From Roseivivax halodurans JCM 10272 (lineage in GTDB: Bacteria; Pseudomonadota; Alphaproteobacteria; Rhodobacterales; Rhodobacteraceae), in assembly GCF_000521785.1 (NCBI RefSeq), contig NZ_JALZ01000001.1, positions 1 through 64,000 of the forward strand: a DNA stretch of 64,000 nucleotides, written 5' to 3'. Positions 8,701 through 16,999 of the stretch are shown piece by piece. The position numbers and the translations under genes are program-made. Each line of letters opens with the position of its first letter. Positions within the stretch are counted from its first letter, which is position 1. The notes below the pieces were generated by a model. The model saw only the letters and a program-made list of their open reading frames with translations. It made no database searches and had not been told where the DNA came from.

Positions 8701-8825
8701 GAAACGGACCGTCCAGAATTGGACGGTCCGCTGTCGGTAACGAGTAACGGCTTGCCAAGCCGCAGAGTGTACAAGGTGCCTGTTACCAGTGTGGCCTCTC
8801 GCGTTGCAGCGCGGGGGGCCTTTTT
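8701..8825 (+). ncRNA. Candidate small RNA with three stems and an intrinsic terminator
   Basis: Three stems occur in order. First is a perfect 11-bp hairpin at 8705-8730 with a GAAT loop. Second, GGTAAC (8736-8741) pairs with GTTACC (8782-8787), enclosing CGGCTT/AAGCCG (8748-8753/8757-8762). Third is a terminator stem, GGCCTCTCGCG (8793-8803) with CGCGGGGGGCC (8810-8820, two G-U pairs), followed by TTTTT. A TATAAA hexamer at 8693-8698 could be the -10 element, giving a start near 8701-8705. No coding frame fits. It does not match 6S, tmRNA or SRP RNA as I know them. Confidence 0.55.
8793..8825 (+). terminator. Rho-independent terminator
   Basis: An 11-bp GC-rich stem (8793-8803 with 8810-8820, loop TTGCAG) is followed by five Ts. 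This is the only canonical intrinsic terminator I found in the first 10 kb and it closes the candidate small RNA. Confidence 0.75.
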
Positions 8826-9170
8826 GCGTTCGGGGGGCGTTTCAATACCCGATATATGCCTATTCCCGGCGGCCCGCGCCATTAGTGGAATCCCGTAGGC
8901 GGCGACCGCCCGAGGTCCCGGCGGATCGCCAGCGCCACCTCTTTTCACCGTTCCGATGCATCGGACTCGCGCTCTTGGGCTTCGCTCCGGGCGACGGGAC
9001 TCGTAGCCCTCGGCGGGGCGGAGAGAGCAGGGCGCAGGCAAGCATGCCGGCAGGGTTTTGTCCCAGGTTGCAACACTATCGCTTAAGGCGAAACTATTCT
9101 CGCGCTCACTGCGTATATGGAATATGTCGCCGCCGATTCAGCGACACGGATGTCTAGCGGGAGCCCGTCG
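8826..9170. other. Intergenic region without a supported gene
   Basis: This 345-bp stretch follows the intrinsic terminator. No open frame has both a ribosome site and protein-like composition. A long minus-strand frame crossing this region and the small RNA is Arg/Pro/Ser-rich and is not credible. Confidence 0.4.
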
Positions 9171-9401
9171 ATGTACAAAGCGCAGGTTTCGAGTGCCGAG
9201 CCAGAGTCTCGTGAGCATGCCTCAGGTGACTGCGCGAGCCTGCGCGATACGACCACGCGTGGCCCGAGACGGCACGCAGGCGACGCTACGGTTCGGGGTG
9301 ACATCAAGCGGCGGCCCGAGTTGCGGCCGGTTGCGGAGATCCTGCCCGACATCTCCGCGAAGACCCGAACGCTGCTGGTCAAGTCGCAGAAAAAGGTCTG
9401 A
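9171..9401 (+). CDS. Small basic hypothetical protein
   Basis: The protein has 76 residues. The ATG at 9171 follows GGGAG by 7 bp; an in-frame ATG at 9117 is possible. The product is hydrophilic, with Arg/Lys-rich patches and a plausible helical tail (AEILPDISAKTRTLLVKSQKKV is the most protein-like part). No family is recognised and there is no partner gene. Coding status is uncertain. Confidence 0.35.
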   Translation: MYKAQVSSAEPESREHASGDCASLRDTTTRGPRRHAGDATVRGDIKRRPELRPVAEILPDISAKTRTLLVKSQKKV

Positions 9402-9744
9402 CCGGACCGTCTGCGGCCCGGACACATGCCCTCACGCGTGACGCGCCCGGGCGATCCGTTCCGCCACTCCAGGATCGGGGACTTCGCCCGCTACGCCGCC
9501 CGGAGCCAGCAGGGCGCAGTCTATCCCGCGCGTATGGGGCCGCGCCGATGATGCGAGGGTGGGCCTCGTAAGGGCGCGGACCGCTCGGTATCGGTCTTGC
9601 CGCAATTTTCGGCAAAGTCGCGCCTTCTGATGAAAACTCTGGCGAAGGACGGCGTCCGATCGCCGTCACCCCGTCCTGTCACGCATGTGACGTTGAGCAA
9701 TCCCGGCTTTCCTTTTTCGGTGTTTCGAAACTTGGGGAATGCCG
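9402..9744. promoter_or_regulatory. Upstream region of the Pot-type ABC operon with two palindromes
   Basis: This 343-bp stretch has no credible gene. Close to the operon start it contains GTCAC-N4-GTGAC (9678-9691) and the perfect palindrome GTTTCGAAAC (9722-9731). Both are the size of binding sites for dimeric repressors (GntR- or IclR-like), and the second lies only 14 bp before the first start codon, where a bound protein would block initiation. The regulator is not in the operon. Confidence 0.4.
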
Positions 9745-10743
9745 ATGTCCGAAGCCCAGACAGTCGAACTGGCCGCCGTCACGAAACGCTACGGCGACGC
9801 GCTGGCGGTCGACGCCATCAGCCTCAAGATCCGCGCCGGAAGCTATTGCTGCCTGCTCGGGCCCTCGGGATGCGGCAAGTCCTCGACGCTCCGGATGATC
9901 GCAGGACACGAGGCGGTCAGCGACGGCGACATCATGATCGGGTCGCGCATCGTCAACGACGACCCGCCGGCACTCCGCGGCACGGCGATGATGTTCCAAA
10001 GCTACGCGCTCTTCCCGCATCTGAGCGTGGCCGAGAACGTGGCCTTCTCGCTTCGCATGAAGGGTGTCGCCAAGGACGAGAGACTGGCCCGCGCGGCCCG
10101 GATGCTCGAACTCGTCTCGATGTCCGATTTCGCCGACCGGACCCCGAACCTGCTGTCCGGCGGGCAACAGCAGCGCGTCGCCCTCGCGCGGGCCCTGATG
10201 ACCGAACCTTCCGTCCTCCTCCTCGATGAGCCGCTGTCGGCGCTAGACCCGTTCCTGCGGGTGCGGATGCGGTCGGAGCTGCGGCGCATCCAGTCCGAGC
10301 TTGGCATCACCTTCATCCACGTCACCCACAGCCAGGAAGAGGCGATGGCGCTCGCAGATCTCGTGGTCGTCATGAACGAGGGTCGCATCGCGCAGGCGGC
10401 GCCGCCGCGCGAGATCTACAACGCGCCGCGCACGCCGTTCGTCGCGCGCTTCATCGGCGGTCACAACATCCTCGAGGATGGCGGCCGCACGATCACGCTA
10501 CGCGCGGACGAGCTTGCCATCCTGCCCGAGGGCCGCGCCTCCGAAGCGCAGCGCCGCGCCCGGATCAGCGAGATCGAGTACCGCGGCCCCGACGTGCGGC
10601 TCGGGCTCGAGACCGAGGCCGGCGAGAGCCTGACCGCGGTCATGGGCGAGCGGGACTTCTTCGAGAGCCCCCTGCGGGAGGGCGCCGACGTCGCAGTCGG
10701 CTGGCGCCCCGAAGCGGCGCACGAACTCGCGCGCGACGGCTGA
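9745..10743 (+). CDS. ABC transporter ATPase, PotA-type
   Basis: The protein has 332 residues. The ATG at 9745 is chosen over 9739 because GGGGA lies 6 bp upstream. Walker A is GPSGCGKS (39-46), the signature is LSGGQQQR and Walker B is VLLLDEP, followed by the switch His in FIHVTHSQEEA. A C-terminal TOBE-like region (about 240-332) completes the PotA/FbpC architecture. It powers import with the downstream binding protein and two permeases. The nearest function by family is spermidine/putrescine uptake, but the linked enzymes suggest another small nitrogenous substrate. Confidence 0.9.
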   Translation: MSEAQTVELAAVTKRYGDALAVDAISLKIRAGSYCCLLGPSGCGKSSTLRMIAGHEAVSDGDIMIGSRIVNDDPPALRGTAMMFQSYALFPHLSVAENVAFSLRMKGVAKDERLARAARMLELVSMSDFADRTPNLLSGGQQQRVALARALMTEPSVLLLDEPLSALDPFLRVRMRSELRRIQSELGITFIHVTHSQEEAMALADLVVVMNEGRIAQAAPPREIYNAPRTPFVARFIGGHNILEDGGRTITLRADELAILPEGRASEAQRRARISEIEYRGPDVRLGLETEAGESLTAVMGERDFFESPLREGADVAVGWRPEAAHELARDG

Positions 10744-10790
10744 CGCGCGGCGTCACGACATAAAAAACAAGACCCGACAGGAGAGAGAGT

Positions 10791-12050
10791 ATGACGAAGA
10801 TGACGACCACACGACGTTCCGTCCTGCGCGGCGCAGCGGCGCTCGCCGGCACCGCCGCGTTTCCCGCGCCGTTCGTCCACGCGCAGGAGCGCGTGACGCT
10901 GCGCTACCTCTCGACCGCGGTGAACCAGTCCCCGGCGATCGCCGAGAAGGCCTCCGAGGATCTCGGCATCGACATCGAGTATATCGCGGTCAACACCGAC
11001 GAGGTGCCGCGCCGGGTCATCACGCAGCCGAACTCCTTCGACCTCGTCGATTCCGAGTACTTCTCGCTGCCGAACCTCGTCCCCTCGGGCAACATGAAGG
11101 GCATGGACGCGAGCCGCATCGAGCGGATCGATCAGCTCGCCAGCGTCATCGCCGAGGGCACCGTCGAGGGCGAGAAGGTCGGCTGGGACGGCACCGCGCC
11201 GCACGAGGTGCTCTATCTCGAGGGGCAGGATGCGACCTCCTTCGCCTCGTCCCCGACCGAGTGGATCACGCTCATCCCGACGACCTACAACGCCGACACG
11301 CTCGGCATCCGTCCCGATCTCATCGACAAGGAGATCACCTCCTGGGCGTCGCTGCTCGATCCCGATTTCGCGGGCAAGACCTCGATCCTCAACATCCCGT
11401 CCATCGGCATCATGGACGCGGCCATGGCGCTCGAGGCGCGCGGCGACATCACCTACGGCGACAAGGGCAACATGACCCGCGAGGAGATCGACGCGACCAT
11501 CGCCGCGCTGATCGAGGCGAAGCGGGCAGGGCAGTTCCGCGCCTTCTGGTCGAACTTCCAGGAATCGGTGAACCTCATGGCCTCGGGCGAGGTGGTGATC
11601 CAGTCGATGTGGTCGCCCGCCGTGACCGCGGTGCGGACGCAAGGCATTCCTTGCGTCTACCAGCCGCTGCAGGAAGGCTACCGCGCCTGGGCCTCGGGCT
11701 TCGGCCTCCCGCGCACCATCGAGGGACGCAAGGAGGACGCGGCCTACGAGTTCATCAACTGGTTCCTCTCGGGCTGGGCCGGCGCGCATCTGTCGAAGCA
11801 GGGCTACTACCCGGCCGTTCTCGACACCGCGCGCGAGTACATGGAGCCCTACGAATGGGCCTACTGGTACGAGGGCGAAGCCGCCGAGCAGGACATCATG
11901 GCTCCGGACGGCCGCCTTCTCGAAGAGGCAGGCGCCAAGCGCGACGGCGGCTCCTACTGGGAGCGCATGGGCTCCGTCGCCTGCTGGAACGCGGTCATGG
12001 ACGAGAACCAGTACATGGTCCGCAAGTGGAACGAGTTCATCGCGGCGTGA
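10791..12050 (+). CDS. ABC transporter substrate-binding protein, PotD/F-type, Tat-exported
   Basis: The protein has 419 residues. It begins with a twin-arginine signal (TTTRRSVLRGAAALAGTAAF) with cleavage near VHA|QE, so it is exported folded. The rest is a two-lobe periplasmic binding protein of the PotD/putrescine-binding class. GGAGAG lies 8 bp upstream. It captures the ligand of the importer encoded by the flanking ATPase and permeases. The ligand cannot be read from sequence. A Trp/Tyr-rich segment near 345-365 is notable. Confidence 0.88.
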   Translation: MTKMTTTRRSVLRGAAALAGTAAFPAPFVHAQERVTLRYLSTAVNQSPAIAEKASEDLGIDIEYIAVNTDEVPRRVITQPNSFDLVDSEYFSLPNLVPSGNMKGMDASRIERIDQLASVIAEGTVEGEKVGWDGTAPHEVLYLEGQDATSFASSPTEWITLIPTTYNADTLGIRPDLIDKEITSWASLLDPDFAGKTSILNIPSIGIMDAAMALEARGDITYGDKGNMTREEIDATIAALIEAKRAGQFRAFWSNFQESVNLMASGEVVIQSMWSPAVTAVRTQGIPCVYQPLQEGYRAWASGFGLPRTIEGRKEDAAYEFINWFLSGWAGAHLSKQGYYPAVLDTAREYMEPYEWAYWYEGEAAEQDIMAPDGRLLEEAGAKRDGGSYWERMGSVACWNAVMDENQYMVRKWNEFIAA

Positions 12051-12988
12051 CCGACCTCACCGACACGAGAGCGGAGGTCCGGTCGGCCCGGACCTCCGCG
12101 CGCAAAGCGGGGCGTACGGGCGCCGCGCTCGCGCCCTACCTGCAGGCGGCGCCGATGGCGCTCGTCTTCCTGATCTTCTTCGTCCTGCCGCTCGCGGCGA
12201 CCATCGCGGTGAGCTTCTGGCAGTACACGCAATATTCCATCGAACCCGCTTTCACCGCGCAGAATTACGGCGACGTCTTCTACGGCTGCCTCGCCAACCT
12301 GCCGAGCCTCTGCACGACCTTCCTGACCTACATCTCGACGCTGAAGTTCTGCCTGATCGTCTGGGCGACGACGCTGACCATCGGCTTCACCATCGCCTAT
12401 TTCCTCGCGTTCCACGTCCGCACGCTGAAGGTGCAGGTGATCTGTTTCCTGCTCTGCACGATCCCGTTCTGGACCTCGATCGTGATCCGGATGATCTCGT
12501 GGATCCCGCTGCTCGGCCGCAACGGCCTCGTGAACCAGACGCTGATGGGGATGGGCGTGATCGACAGCCCGCTTGAAGGGCTGCTCTATTCAGATTTTGC
12601 GGTCATCCTTGCGCTGACGCATCTCTACACGCTCTTCATGGTTGTGCCGATCTTCAACTCGCTGATGCGCATCGACCGATCGCTGATCGAGGCGGCCCGG
12701 GATGCGGGCGCAAGCGATCTCCAGACCCTGCGCCACGTTATCGTGCCGCTCGCCAAACCCGGCATCCTGATCGGGTCGATCTTCGTCGTCACCGTGGTGA
12801 TGGGCGACTTCCTGACCATCGGGATCATGGGCGGCCAGCAGATCGCGTCGGTCGGCAAGGTGATCCAGACGCAGATGCAATTCCTGCAATTCCCGCTCGC
12901 TGCGGCGAATGCGGTCATCCTTCTCGCGGCGGTGCTGGCCGCCGTCTGGGCGCTGCTGCGCCTCGTCGACATCCGCAAGGAGCTCTGA
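12047..12988 (+). CDS. ABC transporter permease, PotB-type
   Basis: The protein has 313 residues. The GTG at 12047 overlaps the binding-protein stop codon (GTGA), indicating translational coupling; the frame is open further upstream but that part lies inside the preceding gene. It has six membrane helices and the permease EAA loop EAARDAGASDLQTLRHVIVPLAKPGI near residues 220-245, which contacts the ATPase. It is the inner-membrane channel half together with the next gene. Confidence 0.88.
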   Translation: MTDLTDTRAEVRSARTSARKAGRTGAALAPYLQAAPMALVFLIFFVLPLAATIAVSFWQYTQYSIEPAFTAQNYGDVFYGCLANLPSLCTTFLTYISTLKFCLIVWATTLTIGFTIAYFLAFHVRTLKVQVICFLLCTIPFWTSIVIRMISWIPLLGRNGLVNQTLMGMGVIDSPLEGLLYSDFAVILALTHLYTLFMVVPIFNSLMRIDRSLIEAARDAGASDLQTLRHVIVPLAKPGILIGSIFVVTVVMGDFLTIGIMGGQQIASVGKVIQTQMQFLQFPLAAANAVILLAAVLAAVWALLRLVDIRKEL

Positions 12989-12991
12989 GGC

Positions 12992-13870
12992 ATGCACGAG
13001 TCCCGCCCCCGGTCCTTCTACGCGCTGGCGCTCTTCTTCGCGGTCTTCCTTCTGTTCCTCTACGGGCCGATGATCTCGATCCTCGTGCTGTCGTTCCAGG
13101 GCCCCGAGGGCGGTCTCGTCTTCCCGATGACCGGCTTCTCGACGCACTGGTTCCAGAGGTTGCGCGACGGTGGCGGCCAGGTCGAGATTGGCCCCGCGCT
13201 GCGCCGCTCCTTCGTCCTCGCCCTCGTCGTCATGATCCTGACGGTCACGATCTCGGTCCTCGCGGGGCTCGCCTTCCGTCGCCAGTTCCGCGGGGCGACG
13301 GTGCTGCTTTACGTCGCCATCGCGAGCCTCATCGTGCCCTCCATCGTGGTCTCGCTCGGCATCGCGCTCGAGTTCCGGCTAATCGACGACGCGATCAAGG
13401 CCTTCGGCGCCTCGGCGGGCATCGACTGGATCCAGAGCGATTTCGTCTCGGCCCTCGGCCCCTTCACCTCCGGTCTCGGCGCGCATCTGACATGGACGCT
13501 GCCCTTCGGACTGCTGATCATGTTTGCCGTCTTCAACCGCTTCGATCCGGCCTACGAGGAGGCCGCCCGCGATCTCGGCGCGAGTCCGTGGCAGACCTTC
13601 CGGCACGTGACGTTGCCGATGATCGCACCGTTCCTGATCGGGGTCGCGGTCTTCGGCTTCACGCTCAGCTGGGACGAGCTCGCCCGGTCGAGCCAGGTGA
13701 TGGGCGCGCGGAACACGCTGCCGATGCAGCTCGCCGCCAAGACGACGACCGTGACCGACCCCGAGATCTACGCGCTCGGAACCGCCACCACCGGTGGCTC
13801 GATCCTCCTTGTCCTCGTGACCTTCACGGCGATCAGCCTGATGCAACGCCGCCGGGCCGCACGGCGCTGA
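12992..13870 (+). CDS. ABC transporter permease, PotC-type
   Basis: The protein has 292 residues and six membrane helices, with the EAA loop EEAARDLGASPWQTFRHVTLPM. It begins 3 bp after the first permease and its stop overlaps the racemase start by one base. It forms the second half of the membrane channel. Confidence 0.88.
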   Translation: MHESRPRSFYALALFFAVFLLFLYGPMISILVLSFQGPEGGLVFPMTGFSTHWFQRLRDGGGQVEIGPALRRSFVLALVVMILTVTISVLAGLAFRRQFRGATVLLYVAIASLIVPSIVVSLGIALEFRLIDDAIKAFGASAGIDWIQSDFVSALGPFTSGLGAHLTWTLPFGLLIMFAVFNRFDPAYEEAARDLGASPWQTFRHVTLPMIAPFLIGVAVFGFTLSWDELARSSQVMGARNTLPMQLAAKTTTVTDPEIYALGTATTGGSILLVLVTFTAISLMQRRRAARR

Positions 13871-14577
13871 TGCGTCTCCACGTGGTCAATCCGAACGCGA
13901 GCGCGGCGATGACCGAAGGCATCGCGTCCGCGGCGCGGGACGCAACGCCTGCGGGCGCCAGCGTCACCGTGACGGGGGCGGCGGGCGGTCCGCTCTCCAT
14001 CGAGGGGCCGGTCGACGGCGCCATGGCGGTGCCGTGGATGCTGCAGCGCATTGAGGAGGCCGAACGCGCGGGCACCGACGGCCACGTCATCGCATGTTTC
14101 GACGATACCGGGCTCGACGCGGCGCGCTGCCTTGCCCGCGCGCCGGTCGTGGGCATCGGGGAGGCGGCCTATCACTGCGCGTCGCTTCTCGCCGACCGCT
14201 TCGCGGTCGTGACCTCGGTTCCCGAGGCGCTGCCCGTCCTGCGCGGAAACCTCATCCGCTACGGGCTGGCGGCGCGCTGCGCGGGGCTTCGCGCCGCGGG
14301 CGTTCCGGTCCTCGAGATCGACGCCGGCACGCCCGAGGCCCTGGCGGCGATCCGGCGGGAGGTCCATGCGGGGCTCGAGCAGGACGGCGCGGATGCGATC
14401 GTGCTCGGCTGCGCGGGCATGGCGGCGCTCGCCGCCGATCTCTCAGAGGATTTCGATTGCCCGGTGATCGAGGGGATCGCGGCCGGCCTCGCGCTTGCGG
14501 CGGCCCTCGCCGGAGCGGGGCTCCGCACCTCCAAACGCGGCGGATACGCGGCCCCGCGTCAGAAAGCACCGCGATGA
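13870..14577 (+). CDS. Asp/Glu/hydantoin racemase family protein
   Basis: The protein has 235 residues and starts at the ATG overlapping the permease stop (TGATG). N-terminal LHVVNPNAS and two catalytic Cys regions (ACFDDTG near residue 77 and LGCAGMA near residue 180) mark the family, which interconverts enantiomers by a two-cysteine mechanism. The family includes hydantoin racemase and the allantoin racemase HpxA. Its location after an importer and before a PuuE-like gene suggests it racemises a cyclic ureide, but an Asp/Glu-type substrate is not excluded. Confidence 0.8.
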   Translation: MRLHVVNPNASAAMTEGIASAARDATPAGASVTVTGAAGGPLSIEGPVDGAMAVPWMLQRIEEAERAGTDGHVIACFDDTGLDAARCLARAPVVGIGEAAYHCASLLADRFAVVTSVPEALPVLRGNLIRYGLAARCAGLRAAGVPVLEIDAGTPEALAAIRREVHAGLEQDGADAIVLGCAGMAALAADLSEDFDCPVIEGIAAGLALAAALAGAGLRTSKRGGYAAPRQKAPR

Positions 14578-14704
14578 GAGCCACGTGTTTCCGGACGATG
14601 ACCCGCGCTGATCGCGGCTCCGCGCTGTCATCTGCCGCAACGGAGGGCTGGACCCCCGGCGTCGCTCCGTTCGTTCTAGGCTGATGGCACAAGGGAAAGC
14701 GGAC

Positions 14705-15124
14705 ATGACCGAGGACAGACTCGCCGAGGCGAAACGGATCGTCGAGGCCTATCTCGAGCGATCCATGGCCAAGGACGCCGAAGGCGCGCGGCGCTACATG
14801 GCGCCGGACTGCGAAATCGTCTTCACCGGAGGGCGCAGGATGTCCGGCCCCGACGGTCCGCCCGCCTTCAATGCCAAACGCTACGCTTCCGTTCAGAAGC
14901 GCCCGCTGCGCACCGACGCGGTCTGGAACAAGGAGGCGGGCGCGGTCCATGTCTGGGCGACGGGTCACCTTCATGGCGCATGGCCCGACGGCGAGGCCTT
15001 CGACGGCAACCGCTACGTCGATTTCTTCGCGGTCCGGGACGGCCTCATCGTCCGCACCGAGGTCTGGAACGACAGCGCCGAGATTCTTCTGGCGCGCGCG
15101 GGCCTCTCAGAGGCGCCGCTGTGA
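14705..15124 (+). CDS. SnoaL/NTF2-fold small protein
   Basis: The protein has 139 residues. The ATG at 14705 is favoured by GGGAAAG upstream, with 14684 as an alternative. The pattern of an N-terminal helix (EAKRIVEAYLERSMAKD), a curved sheet and conserved WATGHLHG/NRYVDFFAVRDGLIVRTEVWND fits the NTF2/SnoaL superfamily. Such proteins are small-molecule isomerases, cyclases or binding proteins. A 127-bp gap separates it from the racemase, so a second promoter is possible. Substrate is unknown. Confidence 0.7.
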   Translation: MTEDRLAEAKRIVEAYLERSMAKDAEGARRYMAPDCEIVFTGGRRMSGPDGPPAFNAKRYASVQKRPLRTDAVWNKEAGAVHVWATGHLHGAWPDGEAFDGNRYVDFFAVRDGLIVRTEVWNDSAEILLARAGLSEAPL

Positions 15125-16008
15125 GTCTGAAGCATCACGGCCGGTTCGACTACGTGCCGATCACCAAGCGGCGCGATTTCACCTGGCCCGAGGGGAAGCG
15201 GCTCGCCGTCTATTTCGGGATCAACCTCGAACATTTCGCCTTCGGCGAGGGGCGGGGCGCGCAGCTCGTGCCGGGCGATAGCCAGCCGGACGTTCTGAAC
15301 TATGCGTGGCGGGAGTACGGCAACCGGGTCGGGGCATGGCGGATGATCGAGATGTTCGACGCGCTTGGCCTTCCCGCCACCGTCCTCGCCAACAGCGAGA
15401 TGTATGATCACGCGCCCGAACTCATGGAAGCCCACCGCGCCCGCGGCGACGAGATCGCGGGCCACGGGCGGACCAATTCCGAACGTCAGGACAGAATGCC
15501 CGAGGCGGAGGAGCGAGCCCTGATCGCGGAGGCGACGGACGTGCTCGCGCAGGCCGAGGGGCGACCGCCGGAGGGCTGGCTCAGCCCCTGGATCGCCGAG
15601 AGTGTCGTGACGCCCGACCTTCTCGTCGAGGCGGGATACCGCTACACGCTCAACTGGTGCATGGACGATCAACCGATCTGGATGCGCACCCGCTCGGGAC
15701 TTCTCCTGTCCATTCCCTATCCGCAGGAGGTCAACGACATCCCCTCCATCGTCGCGCGGCAGGATCCGGCGGACATCTTCGCCGAGATGATCCTCGGCGA
15801 TTTCGAGGAGCGCCTCGAGCAATCCCGCAGCCAGAGCCTCGTCATGGGAATAGCCCTGCATCCCTATATCGTCGGCCAGCCGTACCGCCTCCGCGCGCTG
15901 CGGCGCGTTCTCGAGCGGATTTGCGCCGCGCGGGACGACATCTGGATCACCCGCGCCGGGGATATCAGCCGCATCTGCCACGGACCGTTGCGAGACATAA
16001 TCGCCTGA
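15121..16008 (+). CDS. Polysaccharide deacetylase-fold hydrolase, PuuE-like
   Basis: The protein has 295 residues. The GTG start at 15121 overlaps the preceding stop (GTGA). The fold is the NodB-type carbohydrate esterase domain in the form seen in PuuE allantoinase: WREYGNRVGAWRMIEMFDALGLPATV, DEIAGHGRTNS and a late GIALHPYIVGQPYRLRALRR. PuuE proteins hydrolyse the cyclic amide of allantoin and, unlike other allantoinases, use this fold. Together with the racemase this points to ureide ring opening. A peptidoglycan or chitin deacetylase is less likely because there is no signal peptide. Confidence 0.75.
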   Translation: MSLKHHGRFDYVPITKRRDFTWPEGKRLAVYFGINLEHFAFGEGRGAQLVPGDSQPDVLNYAWREYGNRVGAWRMIEMFDALGLPATVLANSEMYDHAPELMEAHRARGDEIAGHGRTNSERQDRMPEAEERALIAEATDVLAQAEGRPPEGWLSPWIAESVVTPDLLVEAGYRYTLNWCMDDQPIWMRTRSGLLLSIPYPQEVNDIPSIVARQDPADIFAEMILGDFEERLEQSRSQSLVMGIALHPYIVGQPYRLRALRRVLERICAARDDIWITRAGDISRICHGPLRDIIA

Positions 16009-16070
16009 TCAGGGCGCTTCGGCTGTCGATCTGCTGAAAGGCCGGAGAGACAGGCGACCACGGAGCGCAG

Positions 16071-16847
16071 TCAGGCGAGGATCCCGTTCGCCGTGTCGAG
16101 CAGCGCCGGCAGGATCTCCTCTTGAATACGGGTCTCGTCGTAGGAATGGGCCGAGAGGGACACCTGCACCGCGGCCTCCGCCGGGCCTGCGACCCCATGC
16201 ACCGGTGCTGCGATGCTGACCTCGTTGAGGATCATCTGGTTGCGGGTCATCGCGTAACCGTTCTGGGCCGCGAGCCGCACATCGGCGCGGATCTGGTCGC
16301 GGTCCGTGACCGTCTTGGGCGTCATCGGCGCGATCGGCCAGAGGTCGATCGCCCTGTCCGCCTCTGCCTCGGGCCAGGTCGAGAGCATGACCCGGCCCGC
16401 CGCGGTCGCGATGGCGGGAAGCCGGCGCCCGACGATGCTGGCGGCAAAGTGGGTTCGCTGATTCGGCAATCGCAGCGAATAGATGATGTGATCGCCGGAC
16501 ATCTGCGCGAGATTGACGGTCTCGCCGATCGTGCGGCTGAGGCCGATCAGCCGGGGCAGGGCGCGCGCGATCAGCGGGTCCGACCAGTAATAGGCATAGG
16601 CAAGCTCGAGCCAGGCATGCGACGGAGAGAACCGGCGCGTCACCGGGTCCTTGTTCAGCATGCCCTCGCGGTGAAGCGTATGCGCAAGGCGCTGCACGGC
16701 GCTCTTCTCGAGGCCGGTGCGCTGGACGAGCTCGGCTAGCGAAAGCCGGACATTCTGTTCGTCGAAGGCGCGCAAGATCCGGATCCCCTTGGCCAGGGTG
16801 CCCGTGAAAAGCGGATCCTTCTTCGTCTCCGATGACATTTCGCTCAC
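16071..16847 (-). CDS. IclR-family transcriptional regulator
   Basis: The protein has 258 residues. A GTG at 16847 is preceded by GGGAGA at 7 bp and is preferred to the ATG at 16838. An N-terminal winged helix (KGIRILRAFDE...LSLAELVQRTGLEKSAVQRLAHTL) is followed by the IclR ligand-binding GAF-like domain. It is divergent from the peptide-transport operon and very likely controls it; a 17-bp palindrome lies between them. It converges with the PuuE-like gene across 62 bp with no terminator. Confidence 0.88.
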   Translation of the reverse strand: MSEMSSETKKDPLFTGTLAKGIRILRAFDEQNVRLSLAELVQRTGLEKSAVQRLAHTLHREGMLNKDPVTRRFSPSHAWLELAYAYYWSDPLIARALPRLIGLSRTIGETVNLAQMSGDHIIYSLRLPNQRTHFAASIVGRRLPAIATAAGRVMLSTWPEAEADRAIDLWPIAPMTPKTVTDRDQIRADVRLAAQNGYAMTRNQMILNEVSIAAPVHGVAGPAEAAVQVSLSAHSYDETRIQEEILPALLDTANGILA

Positions 16848-16922
16848 TGCGTCGTCTCCCAGGAAAAAATTGTAACGCGGACTTGACGTGGCGGGGTGGG
16901 CCGCGACTATGATGATTATATG

Positions 16923-16939
16923 ACAATAAGCCGTATTGT
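16923..16939. promoter_or_regulatory. 17-bp palindromic operator candidate between iclR-type gene and peptide ABC operon
   Basis: ACAATA (16923-16928) and TATTGT (16934-16939) are perfect 6-bp arms with a 5-bp spacer, in an AT-rich island inside an otherwise GC-rich region. Size and placement in the divergent promoter region fit an IclR-type operator that controls both directions. Confidence 0.6.
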
Positions 16940-16999
16940 ATAGTGATACATGAGAAGCGGTAGAGACGTGCATCGGTTCAACAACAGGGAAGGCCGAAC

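Noticed and set aside
8124-9041. Long minus-strand open frame of 305 codons
   Set aside because: It is Arg/Ser/Pro-rich, lacks a ribosome site and runs through the structured RNA and its terminator.
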